This document shows positions 34,275-43,204 of a stretch of DNA of 64,000 nucleotides, piece by piece. Under the pieces are notes generated by a model that saw only the letters and a list, made by a program, of their open reading frames with translations, had not been told where the DNA came from and made no database searches. The DNA is from Gammaproteobacteria bacterium (GTDB lineage: Bacteria > Pseudomonadota > Gammaproteobacteria > Ga0077536), in contig JACKNG010000003.1 in assembly GCA_024235015.1 (NCBI GenBank), positions 124,001-188,000 on the forward strand, read 5' to 3'. Positions within the stretch are counted from its first letter, which is position 1; every line of letters starts with the position of its first letter. A program made the translations under genes and the position numbers.

Positions 34275-36661
34275 TCTGCACAGGCCTCGCAGGGCACGGC
34301 GACTTCCCGCACCCGGCGTCCGCCGCGCCGCGACCCGCCCGCGCGGACATGCACGCCGGGACCCGGGGTGTCCGCCACCAGCGGCGCCGGCCGGCCGATG
34401 CCGAAGCCCTGCACGAAGTCGACGCCGATGCTGCGCAGGACGCGCAGGGTGGCTTCGTCCTCGACGCATTCGGCCACCGTCTTGATTGCCATGACGTGGG
34501 CCATGTCGTTGATCGCGCGAACCATCTCGCGGTCGACGCGGTCGGCGGCCATGTCGCGCACGAAGACGCCGTCGATCTTGACGAAATCGATGTCGAGGTT
34601 CTTCAGTTGGCCGAACGACGAGATGCCGCTGCCGAAATCGTCGAGGGCGAAGCGGCAGCCGAGGGCCTTGAGCCGGGCGATGAACTCGGTCGCCAGGCTC
34701 AGGTTGGAGATCAGTGCCGTCTCGGTGATCTCCAGGCAGATGCGCGCGGCGCAGGGCGATGCCGCCAGGCGTTCGCCGATGGCGCGGCTGGCGCTGGGAT
34801 CGCCCAGGGTCAGGCCGGACAGGTTGATGTTCCAGACGCGGTCCGGATGCTGTGCGCAGACCTGCTCGATGTGGTCGAGCGCCCTGCCCACCACCCAGCG
34901 GTCGACCCGCGGGGCGAGGTTGTAGCGTTCCGCCGCGGGCAGGAACGCGCCCGGCGTGGCCAGCTCTCCGGAATCGAGCCGCATCCGGAGCAGGATTTCG
35001 ACGTGGTCGCCCTCGGCGACGTGCTCGGACAACCTGGCGATGCGCTGCCCGTAGAGTTCGAAGCGGCCCTCGGCCAGCGCCTGGTCGATCAGCGGCACCC
35101 AGCGCATCTGCCCACGCTGCAGGGCGACCACGGCGTCTTCCTGCGCGTAGAGATGGATGCGGTTGCGCCCGCCATCCTTGGCCGCGTAGCACGCCGCGTC
35201 GGCACACTTCATGACCTCGGCGGCATCGCCCATGCCGTCGCCGACCGCGACGACGCCGATGCTCACGCTGAGGCTGAAGGTCTTGCCTTCCCAGGCGAAG
35301 CGATGGTTCGCGACGACCTCGCGAATGCGCTCCATCACGTTGAGCGCGACGTCGACCTCGGCGCCTTCCATGACGATGGCGAACTCGTCGCCGCCGAGGC
35401 GTCCGAGCACGTCGCGGCCGCGCAGGTGACGTCCCAGCAGGGCCGTCACCTGGCGTAGCAGTTCGTCGCCGGCGGCGTGCCCGCAGGTGTCGTTGACGAC
35501 CTTGAACTGGTCGAGATCGAGACAGGCCAGCACCACGCCCTGCCCGCTCTCGCGCCCGCGTGCCAGCACCTGGACGAGGGCGTGTTCGAACGCGCGCCGA
35601 TTGACCAGCCCGGTCAGGCCGTCGTGGGCGGCGAGATGGGACAGCTCCTCGGACAGCTGGCGCATTTCGGTGACGTCGTGCAGGACGCCGTTCCAGCTCA
35701 GCGCGCCACCGGCACCGGCTGCCGGCTCTGCGCGGCCCGCCACCCACTTGTAGGAACCCTGGCCGGTGCGCACGCGGAACTCGTGCGCCCAGCTGCTACG
35801 CGCACCGCTGGCCTGTTCGAGCGATTCGAGCAAGGCCGGGCGATCCTCGTGGGCGACCCGGGCGAGCAGTTCGTCCGGCGTGATCGCACCGCGCCCCGGT
35901 CGGGTGATGTCGAGCAGCGCGTAGATGCCGTCGCTGACGAAACGGAACACGCAGCCACCGCGTGGCGCACGTTCGGCCTGGAACACGGCCCCCGGCACGT
36001 TGTTGGTGATCTCACGCAGACGCCGCTCGCTGCGCGCGATGGCGACCTCGGCCCGCTTACGCTCGGACAGGTCGCGGACGGCGGCGACGACCAGGGCGCC
36101 ATCGGCGCCCGGCAGGTGGGTGAGACCGATCTCGACCGGGATTTCATGGCCGTCACGGTGCTGCAAGGCGAGTTCCCGGCCGCTCCCCATCATGCGCACC
36201 TGCGGCCGGGCGAGGTAGCCGCGCACCGCGTCGGCATGGTTGGCGAAACGTTTCGGCACGAGGCATTCGACGCGCTGCCCGAGCAAGGCGCTGGCCGGGT
36301 ACCCGCTGAGCGAGGCGCAGCGTTCGTTGACGCGGACGATGCGCCCGGCACCGTCGACACACAGCATGGCGTCGGGCGAGAAGTCGATCATCGAATCGAA
36401 GCGCCGGTCGCTGAGGCGCAGGCGGTGCACCGCGCGACGCCACAGCAGCAGCACCGCCGCCAGGCTGGCGCCGAGAACGCCGGCCAGCCACTGCCAGTCG
36501 CCCGGCCACGGGACCACGGCCGCTTCCGCGACGAGAGCATCGGCGCGCGCCACGGCGCTGCACAGCGCGGCCGCGACCATGGCCTGGCCGGACGGGGCCA
36601 CGCGGCGCCATGCCGCGCGGTCACCTGCGCGCGGTGCTGCGCGGCGGCCCTGCTTCGACAT
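34271..36661 (-). CDS. PAS-PAS-GGDEF-EAL cyclic-di-GMP protein, membrane anchored
   Basis: A 796-residue protein. A hydrophobic N-terminal stretch (27-45) and a transmembrane helix (58-78) precede two PAS domains (about 82-200 and 210-335), a GGDEF domain with intact GGDEF at 423-427, and an EAL domain. The EAL motif is written EILLRM, but the other catalytic residues are seen: NLSG, EITETAL, LDDFGSG, KIDGVF, AECVE and QGFGIGRP. Both synthesis and hydrolysis of c-di-GMP are thus possible. ATG 36661 has GGGGAG 7 bases upstream. It is the first gene of an operon with phosphatase A. Confidence 0.9.
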   Translation of the reverse strand: MSKQGRRAAPRAGDRAAWRRVAPSGQAMVAAALCSAVARADALVAEAAVVPWPGDWQWLAGVLGASLAAVLLLWRRAVHRLRLSDRRFDSMIDFSPDAMLCVDGAGRIVRVNERCASLSGYPASALLGQRVECLVPKRFANHADAVRGYLARPQVRMMGSGRELALQHRDGHEIPVEIGLTHLPGADGALVVAAVRDLSERKRAEVAIARSERRLREITNNVPGAVFQAERAPRGGCVFRFVSDGIYALLDITRPGRGAITPDELLARVAHEDRPALLESLEQASGARSSWAHEFRVRTGQGSYKWVAGRAEPAAGAGGALSWNGVLHDVTEMRQLSEELSHLAAHDGLTGLVNRRAFEHALVQVLARGRESGQGVVLACLDLDQFKVVNDTCGHAAGDELLRQVTALLGRHLRGRDVLGRLGGDEFAIVMEGAEVDVALNVMERIREVVANHRFAWEGKTFSLSVSIGVVAVGDGMGDAAEVMKCADAACYAAKDGGRNRIHLYAQEDAVVALQRGQMRWVPLIDQALAEGRFELYGQRIARLSEHVAEGDHVEILLRMRLDSGELATPGAFLPAAERYNLAPRVDRWVVGRALDHIEQVCAQHPDRVWNINLSGLTLGDPSASRAIGERLAASPCAARICLEITETALISNLSLATEFIARLKALGCRFALDDFGSGISSFGQLKNLDIDFVKIDGVFVRDMAADRVDREMVRAINDMAHVMAIKTVAECVEDEATLRVLRSIGVDFVQGFGIGRPAPLVADTPGPGVHVRAGGSRRGGRRVREVAVPCEACAE

Positions 36662-37015
36662 GCTCAGACTCCCCACGGCGATCGGCGCGCCCGGTACGGA
36701 TGCGGTTCGCCCGGTGCAGTGCTGGAACCGCTTTCGCGGGTCGTCGGTACGCGCGTCATGGGTTCATTAGCGGCCCGTCCGGCGCGGTCAGAATCACCCA
36801 ATCGGGTGAAACTTCGAATTTCGAAAGGGTGGTAGCTTGCCTGCGCCCCGAAGGACCATCACGTCGGGCGCTCACGGCGCCCGGCCACGCCGCTTGCGGC
36901 CGCGGTTCATCGATCGGCGCGCACCGATTCGGGGCAAGCTTCCGGTCAAGCGCCATCAGGTGTGGGCCGGCGACGCTGTGCCCGGAGGGCAGCGCTGCAA
37001 GGAGGGCGAAGCGAC
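36662..37015. promoter_or_regulatory. Divergent control region between the GGDEF-EAL and LuxR A genes
   Basis: A 354-bp gap without a coding signal. It holds an inverted repeat TCACCC-AATC-GGGTGA (36794-36809) and, 3 bp on, two TTCGAA palindromes in tandem separated by one T (36813-36825), in a locally AT-richer stretch. AGGAGG at 37000-37005 is the ribosome site of LuxR A. These are plausible operator sites for the adjacent regulator. Confidence 0.5.
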
Positions 37016-38284
37016 ATGTCGAAGCTGCATCGACACGTGCAGGACCTGATCGACGACCTGTACGTGGCGACGTTCCACGGCCTGGCCTGGAGCGAGGTGC
37101 TGGCGGCCCTGGCCCGTGCGCTGGGTTGCGTCAGCCTGTACGTCGCCGCGGTGCAACGCCACGACATGGGCATACGCCTGGCCGACGGTGGCGGTATCGA
37201 TGCTTCCGTCGGCATCGATTACACCCGCCACTACTACCCGGCGGACGTGCGCATCCCGCGCCTGCAGGCCCTGCCCGGTGCCTTTCACTACGATGTCGAA
37301 CTGATGTCCGACGGCGAACGGGCGACGAGCCCGATCTATTGTCACTTCCTGCGGCGCCTGGGCATCAAGCGCTCCCTGTTCGTCAAGTTCGATCTCGATG
37401 ACGGCCACTGGGGCTTCGCGGTGTTCTGCCGCGACTCGAGCGCCGACCGCTATGACGACGCGAGCACCGCGGCCATCGCGATGCTCGTGACACATCTCGT
37501 CACCGCGCTGCGCCTGCGCCTGCGAATGCCGGCGCTGGAACACGCCCCTGCCCCTGCGCAGCCACCGCCTGGCGGGGCCACCGAGGTCGCGCCCGGCAAC
37601 CCCCTGCCGATGTTGCCGGACGCCGCCTGGGCAGCGATCTTCGTCCTCGACCAGCGCCGCCAGGTCGTGCGCCTGAACCACGCGGCAACGAAGCTGCTCG
37701 CCCAGCCCGGCATACCACTGCGCATCGGCAACGGCCGCCTGTGCAGCCACGACGGCGAGGCCGACGGCTGGCTGCAGCGGGTCATCGCCGACTCCACGTC
37801 GCACGGCATCAACGGTAGCCGCATCAGGATGCTCGGCGGCGCCCCGGACCGGCAATGGACCGCCCTCGCCTTTCCCGCCGTCGCCTTCGGCGCCGCCGCG
37901 TCCGCCGCCGGGCACGTCGCCCTGTGCGTGCTGGAACGCGGCGCGCACTTCGAGTGGTACCGCGCCATCCTGCGCAAGGCCTACGGGATGTCACCGATGC
38001 AGGCCGGCATCGCGGCCCACATCGTGCTCGGCCGCGGCCTCGGCGAAGCGGCCGACCTGCTGCAGATCTCCCGCAACACGGCCAAGACCCACCTGCGCGG
38101 CGCCTTCGCGCGCACCCTGACCTCGAGCCAGGGCGAACTCGTTGCGGAGATCAACCGCGACCTGTTCCTGATCGCGCCCTTCGCCCTCGCCGAACGGGTC
38201 GCCGCGGCCGCGCTGTTCGCCCCGCCGACGCACACGGACGACGCGACGACAGCGTTCGAAGCAGGCACCGGATTGCACGACTGA
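37016..38284 (+). CDS. LuxR-family transcriptional regulator A
   Basis: A 422-residue regulator. The N-terminal half (1-170) and the middle (about 195-300) look like a sensory region of GAF/PAS type, with no quorum-sensing autoinducer-binding signature. The C-terminal LuxR helix-turn-helix (about 320-385) reads SPMQAGIAAHIVLGRGLGEAADLLQISRNTAKTHLR. AGGAGGG is 9 bases upstream of the ATG. It is paralogous to the LuxR gene at 41984 (shared DIRIPRL/DVRIPRL, GRFDD/DRYDD and the SRNTAKTHL helix) and is divergent from the phosphatase A operon, as LuxR B is from phosphatase B. Confidence 0.88.
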   Translation: MSKLHRHVQDLIDDLYVATFHGLAWSEVLAALARALGCVSLYVAAVQRHDMGIRLADGGGIDASVGIDYTRHYYPADVRIPRLQALPGAFHYDVELMSDGERATSPIYCHFLRRLGIKRSLFVKFDLDDGHWGFAVFCRDSSADRYDDASTAAIAMLVTHLVTALRLRLRMPALEHAPAPAQPPPGGATEVAPGNPLPMLPDAAWAAIFVLDQRRQVVRLNHAATKLLAQPGIPLRIGNGRLCSHDGEADGWLQRVIADSTSHGINGSRIRMLGGAPDRQWTALAFPAVAFGAAASAAGHVALCVLERGAHFEWYRAILRKAYGMSPMQAGIAAHIVLGRGLGEAADLLQISRNTAKTHLRGAFARTLTSSQGELVAEINRDLFLIAPFALAERVAAAALFAPPTHTDDATTAFEAGTGLHD

Positions 38285-38396
38285 TCGGCTCGCCGTCACC
38301 GCGCGCACCCGCCACTTCGCCGCGCCGCCCTGCCGGGTCCCGCGTAACACCCTGCCGCCGCGCCCGGCCCGGGCGGCCGTGGCGGCCCGGTTTCCG

Positions 38397-38402
38397 TAGA
38401 AT
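38397..38402 (+). promoter_or_regulatory. Possible -10 element (TAGAAT) of the CaiB gene
   Basis: TAGAAT occurs 33 bases before the start codon at 38436, the same hexamer and spacing as before the dehydrogenase operon at 25170. No -35 box is recognisable. Confidence 0.3.
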
Positions 38403-38435
38403 GCCTGCCTGTCAGACCAGGGGGAGGACAGCGCC

Positions 38436-39617
38436 ATGCAACCCATGAGCGGCATCCGCATCATCGAGGCCACCACCAACGCCGCCGGGCCGATGGCCAC
38501 CGGCATGCTCGCCGACCAGGGCGCCGAGGTCATCCGCTGGGAGGCGCGCGGTAGCGGTGACAACTCGCGCCACGTCGGCGGCCGGCGCGGCGGGGTCGGC
38601 GCCTACACCGCCTACATGAACCGCAACAAGCACTCCATGGCGGTCGACCTGCGCAATGCCGCGCTGCGCCCGTGGCTGCTCGAACTGGTGCGCACGGCCG
38701 ACGTCTTCGTGCAGAACGCGCGCCCCGGCGCGCTGGCCCGCTCGGGTTTCGGCTACGAGGATCTGCGCGTGGTCAATCCTGACCTGATCTACGTCTCCAT
38801 CTCGGGCTTCGGTGCATCCGGACCCGCCGCCCACCAGCGCGTCTACGATCCCGTCATCCAGTGCGTGTCCGGCTTCACCGACGTGCAGGGCGACGGCGAC
38901 ACCCCGGCCTTGATGAAGACCATCGCCAGCGACAAGGTCACCGCGCTGACCGCCGCCCAGGCCATCAGCGCGGCCCTGCTGGCGCGCGCGCGCGGTATCG
39001 CCGGCGGCCACCACGTCGAGCTCTCCATGCTCGATGCCAGCCTCGCCTTCCTGTGGCCAGAGGCGTACTGGAACCACAGTTTCGCCGGCGACGAACCATT
39101 CGAGACGCGCCCCGCGATTGCTGATTTCTACCGCCTGCTGTCCACCCGTGATGGCCACATCACGCTCACCGTCGTCGGCGATGAGGAATGGTACGGCGCC
39201 TGCCGCGCGCTCGGCCTCCAGGCCATTCAGGACGAGGCGCGCTTTCGTACCCTGTCGGATCGCTTCGCCAATTTCGCCGAGCTGTGCGACCTGCTCGAGG
39301 CCGCGATGCAGGCGCTCGACGCCGACGAGGTAGTGCGGCGCATGGATCGCGAAGGCGTCCCCTGCGCCAAGGTCAACCGCCTCGCCGAGGTCTTCGACGA
39401 CCCGCGCGTGACCCACCGCGCGAGCATCGTCGAGTACGACCACCCGGATGCCGGGCGCCTGCGCCAGGCGCGCGCGCCGGCCATCTTCGACGGCCAGCCC
39501 TGCCCGGTGCGCAGCGGTTCGCCGCGCCTCGGCCAGCACACCGCCGAACTGCTCGCGAGCGTGGGTTGCCCGGCCGAGGACATCAGCGCCCTGCGCGCGG
39601 CCGGCGCCATCGACTGA
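38436..39617 (+). CDS. CaiB/BaiF family CoA-transferase (family III)
   Basis: A 393-residue class III CoA-transferase. The N-terminal Rossmann-like start (GIRIIEATTNAAGPMATGMLADQGAEV), the LKNRxK-like stretch (MNRNKHSMAVDL) and the catalytic Asp138 in RVYDPVIQCVSG are in place. It moves CoA between carboxylates, such as carnitine, bile acid, formate/oxalate or aromatic acids; the substrate is not predictable. GGGGGAGGA lies just upstream. It lies between the two phosphatase/LuxR modules with no co-directional enzyme gene close by. Confidence 0.9.
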   Translation: MQPMSGIRIIEATTNAAGPMATGMLADQGAEVIRWEARGSGDNSRHVGGRRGGVGAYTAYMNRNKHSMAVDLRNAALRPWLLELVRTADVFVQNARPGALARSGFGYEDLRVVNPDLIYVSISGFGASGPAAHQRVYDPVIQCVSGFTDVQGDGDTPALMKTIASDKVTALTAAQAISAALLARARGIAGGHHVELSMLDASLAFLWPEAYWNHSFAGDEPFETRPAIADFYRLLSTRDGHITLTVVGDEEWYGACRALGLQAIQDEARFRTLSDRFANFAELCDLLEAAMQALDADEVVRRMDREGVPCAKVNRLAEVFDDPRVTHRASIVEYDHPDAGRLRQARAPAIFDGQPCPVRSGSPRLGQHTAELLASVGCPAEDISALRAAGAID

Positions 39618-39723
39618 TGGCGGCACGTGACCGCGGCGTGGCCATGGCCGGCCTGCAGGCGGAACGCGGCAAGCGTCGACGGTGGTGTGCGGCGGCTTAC
39701 CGCCACCGTCACCGCTACCACTG

Positions 39724-40362
39724 ATGCAGGGGCCGGCGCACCTCGGGCTCGGCTGGCTGCTCGGCGCGCGGCTGGGCGAGCGGCGCAACCGCCGCATCGT
39801 CGGGCTGGCCGGCCTCGCTCCGGACATCGACATCGTGGTCTACCCGCTGGCCTGGCTGGCGGGCGGTTGCGATCTCGATCACGCCTTCGCCGTCTATGCC
39901 GGCGTCCATCACCGTTACACCCACGGCATCGTCTTCGCCCTCGCCGCCGGCCTGCTCGCCTGGCGCCTCGCCGCCGGCCGGCAGCGCGTTCGGGTGGCCC
40001 TGTTGAGCGTGCTCGCCGTCGCCCTGCACCTCGCCGGCGACGTCATCGCGTCGGGCCCGGCCTGGCCGGTCTACCCGCTGTGGCCATGGTCGGACCTGGC
40101 GTGGGGCGTGGCCTGGTCGTGGAACGCGAGTGACTGGCGCAACGTCACCCTCTCCGCGCTCGCCGTGGTCATGGCCCTGGGCTGGTCCTACCGCCGCGGC
40201 CACTCGCCGCTGGAATGCGTCAGCTACCGCGCCGACGACTGGATGTCCAGCGTGATGCGTGGCGAGTTCACGGCCGGGCCGCGCTTCCGCCTGGTGCTCT
40301 ACGGGACGCTGGCCGTGGCAGTCGCGATCGTCGTGTTACCGCTGCTGCTCTACCTGCGCTGA
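39724..40362 (+). CDS. YdjM/DUF457-like membrane-bound metal-dependent hydrolase
   Basis: A 212-residue integral membrane protein with 4-5 hydrophobic helices. The His/Asp pattern of the family is visible: HLGLGW at the N terminus, APDIDIV, HHRYTHG and LHLAGDVIAS, which would bind a metal at the membrane face. The ATG at 39724 is preferred over upstream in-frame codons because the HxxxG motif begins there. Its last 13 bases overlap the 3' end of the convergent phosphatase B gene. Biochemical function of the family is poorly known (LexA-regulated YdjM is one member). Confidence 0.8.
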   Translation: MQGPAHLGLGWLLGARLGERRNRRIVGLAGLAPDIDIVVYPLAWLAGGCDLDHAFAVYAGVHHRYTHGIVFALAAGLLAWRLAAGRQRVRVALLSVLAVALHLAGDVIASGPAWPVYPLWPWSDLAWGVAWSWNASDWRNVTLSALAVVMALGWSYRRGHSPLECVSYRADDWMSSVMRGEFTAGPRFRLVLYGTLAVAVAIVVLPLLLYLR

Positions 40363-41558
40363 GCGGGATCGCCGTCACGCGCAGCCGGCGGCGCCACGAT
40401 CAAACCGGGCACACAGGCGATCTCGACCACGCTCGCATCGTCGCTCGCGGCCATGTCGCGGGTGAACTCGGCGTGGTCGCCCGCCACTTCGCCGATCAGC
40501 CCGGCACCCATGACGGCGGCGAGCTGTACCGCGGAGCGCAAGCGGCCGGCGCCGAAGCTGCGCCCGCGCGGGTCACTGGCGTCGAGCATGCCGTCGCTGT
40601 AGAGCAGCACGCGTTCGCCGGTCTCGATCGGCAGCGTGCGTGTGCCCGCGGCGAGGAACAGCCGGGGGTCGACCCCGGCCGCGATGGAACGCGACTCGAT
40701 GGTCCGCACCTGGCCAGCGGGCGCCGCCAGGTACAGCGGCGGCATGGCGCAGTTGGCGACCTCGATGTGCTCCAGCCCCGGCCCCAGCTCGACCGCGTGC
40801 AGGGCGAGGCTGACCGCGCTTGGGGTCACGGCGTGGAAGTCGCGATCGATGGCCGCGAGCACGGCGGCCAGGTTCGCCGCCGTCGGCGCCAGGGTGTGGA
40901 AGAGCGTGGCCACGACCGGGGCGAACACGGCCGCCGCCAGGCCGTGGCCGGAGATGTCGCCGAGCACGGCGAGCACGCCACCGTGCGGCCGACGCGCGAG
41001 CAGGAACACGTCGCCGTTGAAGGCCTCGCACGGACGGAACAGCGCCTGCACGTGGGGACTGGCGAGGTTGCGACCATAAGTGAGGTGCGCGAAGTGCGCG
41101 AGCGCCTCTGCCACGCTCGCCTCGGCGGGAACCGCGCCGCTGCTGTACGCGGGCACCCGCTTGTGGTGGCGGGCCGCGTTGGCCAGGCGCCACGACAGCT
41201 CGAACGAGGTACACGGCAGGCGCAGCAGGTCGTCGACGTCACCGCCGGGCGCCACCGCCACCTCGCCCGTACCGTCGCTCACGAGCACCACGGGACGGTG
41301 TTCGGGCGCGGCGCGATCGCGCGCCAGCCGGCGCACCTCGGCGTCGCGTGCCCACGAACGCTCGTACACGAACATCACGTCGATCCTGTTCTCGCCGAGC
41401 GCGCGGCGCGCCGCGGCCCCGCCGTCGACAGTCGACGTTCGGGTACCGATCTGTTCGAGCATGGCCACGAGCGGCGCCGACTGCCGCGGGTGAACGTCGA
41501 CGACCAGCGCCGACAGCGACCGCGCGGGGGCAATCGCGCCGGAGTGATGACCGGGCAT
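40350..41558 (-). CDS. SpoIIE/RsbU-type PP2C phosphatase B with pseudo-receiver domain
   Basis: A 402-residue protein. Residues 15-125 look like a response-regulator receiver fold (LSALVVDVHPRQSAP), but the phospho-acceptor site reads VMFVYERSW with Tyr65 in place of Asp, so it is a pseudo-receiver. The PP2C domain (about 150-390) has NGDVFLL, LGDISGHGLAAAVFA, YSDGMLDASD and SDDASVVEIA, so the metal site is complete. It shares the YGRNL(A/V)xPxVxxLFRP signature with phosphatase A. AGGAG precedes ATG 41558. It is divergent from LuxR B and shares its promoter region. Confidence 0.85.
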   Translation of the reverse strand: MPGHHSGAIAPARSLSALVVDVHPRQSAPLVAMLEQIGTRTSTVDGGAAARRALGENRIDVMFVYERSWARDAEVRRLARDRAAPEHRPVVLVSDGTGEVAVAPGGDVDDLLRLPCTSFELSWRLANAARHHKRVPAYSSGAVPAEASVAEALAHFAHLTYGRNLASPHVQALFRPCEAFNGDVFLLARRPHGGVLAVLGDISGHGLAAAVFAPVVATLFHTLAPTAANLAAVLAAIDRDFHAVTPSAVSLALHAVELGPGLEHIEVANCAMPPLYLAAPAGQVRTIESRSIAAGVDPRLFLAAGTRTLPIETGERVLLYSDGMLDASDPRGRSFGAGRLRSAVQLAAVMGAGLIGEVAGDHAEFTRDMAASDDASVVEIACVPGLIVAPPAARDGDPAQRR

Positions 41559-41983
41559 GTGCGGGCTCCTGCTGCGACCAGCCGCGTCGGGTTCGTGTAA
41601 ACAGGACGGCAGCCGGCAAGGCCGGGAACGAAGCACGCGAGGCGATGCGGTGTCCGTCGCCGCGTCGCGCACAGGGCGTCCGAGTATCGACGAAGCACCG
41701 CGCGCCGACACTCCTCCATATGGGTGGGAGCATTTAAATGGTCGCTTTAATATAGTGAGCGCCGAGATCGGTTAGGCTGACCGCTTTCGACCGAGACTCG
41801 ACTGCCGGCCCCACCCCTGCCGGCACACATGCGAACGTCCCAGAATTCGAGCGATCGCAACACGGAAAGACTGGCGGTTCGCGCGGGCCGAGGCCCGCGC
41901 TGATCACTGCTGGCACGAATTTCCGCGCACCGTGCGACAGCCTACGCGGTCGCACCCGAAGGGACAGGGAGCATCGATCGACC
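41559..41983. promoter_or_regulatory. Divergent control region between phosphatase B and LuxR B
   Basis: A 425-bp gap with no convincing gene. It contains the perfect palindrome CATTTAAATG (41731-41740) in a clearly AT-richer stretch 41720-41760, followed by an imperfect repeat with CGCT at 41743 and AGCG at 41757. These could be the promoter and operator of the pair. The rest of the gap is GC-rich and I see nothing in it. Confidence 0.45.
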
Positions 41984-43144
41984 ATGCCTTCGCGGGGTTC
42001 CGAACTGGTAGACGCGCTCTACCTCGACACTTTCGCCGGCCGCGGTTGGCAGCAACCGCTCGCCGCCGCGGCCGACTGGCTCGACTGCCGTGCCATCGGC
42101 GTCGTGGTCATGCGCGAGCGTCCGCGCGCGACCCTGCTGACCGATTGCGGTGGCCCCGCGGCCGCACTGTGCCAGCGCTACGTGCGCGACTACCTGTTGA
42201 GCGACATCCGCATCCCGCGGTTGTTCGCCCACGCCGACGAGCTGGTCACGGACGCCGAGCTGTTGAGCGCGCCCGAACGCCAGGCGAGCCCGCTGCACCG
42301 TGAACTGCTGGCCCATTTCGACGGCGCCGCGGTACTGCTGGCGAAACTCGAATGCGACGACCACGTCAGGGGCTTCGCACAATTCTTCCGCACGCCCACG
42401 GCCGGCCGCTTCGACGACACCGCCCTGGCACGCGTGCGCGGCTTGCTGCCGCACCTGGGCGCCGCCCTGCGCCTGCGTCGCAACCTGCCAGTGAGGCCGC
42501 GCAAGGCAATCGGCGCCGCCGCCACACCGGCGTCGGCCAATGCCACCGCGGCCCTGTTCATGCTCGACCGGCGGCGCAACGTCGTCGACATGAATCGCTC
42601 GGCCCACGATCTGATCCAGCACCACGGCCTGTTCACCATCCGCGGCCGGCGCCTGCAGGCCAACGACGATGCCCATGCCGTCGAGCTCGACCGCCTGCTC
42701 AACCTCACCATCAACGAGGAAGCGACCACCCGCAGTGGTCACGAGCAGCGAATCGCGCGGATTTCCTGTACCTGCAGCCGCCCGCTGACCCTGATCGCCC
42801 TCCCGGCCGACGAGTCCATGTTCGGCGTCGGCACCGAACAGACGGCGATGGCGCTGGTGGTGGTCGAGAACGACCCCCGCTGCCAGGACAGCGAATGGCT
42901 GCTGCGCTCGGTCTACGGACTGGCCCCGATGCAGGCGCGCCTGGCGGCGTGCATCGCCGAAGGCCACACCCTGAGCGAGGCGGCCGTGCAGCTCGGCATT
43001 TCGCGCAACACCGCCAAGACCCATCTCAACGGGGCGTTCGAGAAGACCAATACCAGCAGCCAGGTCGAGCTGTGCGCACTGGTCAACCGCCAGTTGGCGG
43101 CCTTCGACCCGGTGCTGGCGGCGCGTCACGCCGGCGTCGGCTGA
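41984..43144 (+). CDS. LuxR-family transcriptional regulator B (paralogue of A)
   Basis: A 386-residue protein with the same plan as LuxR A: N-terminal sensory domain (1-170), a PAS-like middle region (ALFMLDRRRNVVDMNRSAHDLI, about 185-300), and the C-terminal helix-turn-helix (LSEAAVQLGISRNTAKTHLN, about 325-345). The linker GLAPMQARLAACIAEG matches GMSPMQAGIAAHIVLG of A. It is not of the quorum-sensing LuxR type. Gene order, divergent phosphatase then LuxR, repeats that of module A, so the two modules probably arose by duplication. It converges with the linalool dehydratase-like gene. Confidence 0.88.
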   Translation: MPSRGSELVDALYLDTFAGRGWQQPLAAAADWLDCRAIGVVVMRERPRATLLTDCGGPAAALCQRYVRDYLLSDIRIPRLFAHADELVTDAELLSAPERQASPLHRELLAHFDGAAVLLAKLECDDHVRGFAQFFRTPTAGRFDDTALARVRGLLPHLGAALRLRRNLPVRPRKAIGAAATPASANATAALFMLDRRRNVVDMNRSAHDLIQHHGLFTIRGRRLQANDDAHAVELDRLLNLTINEEATTRSGHEQRIARISCTCSRPLTLIALPADESMFGVGTEQTAMALVVVENDPRCQDSEWLLRSVYGLAPMQARLAACIAEGHTLSEAAVQLGISRNTAKTHLNGAFEKTNTSSQVELCALVNRQLAAFDPVLAARHAGVG

Positions 43145-43204
43145 GGCCGTATAGAACGACTGGCCGTGCGCGAGGCGCCGCCGGGTCCAGCCCGGCGGCC
43201 GCGC

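Noticed and set aside
33102..35747. Extension of phosphatase A upstream of 34274.
   Set aside because: That part is out of frame with and inside the GGDEF-EAL gene; the GTG at 34274 in a GTGA overlap is the natural start.
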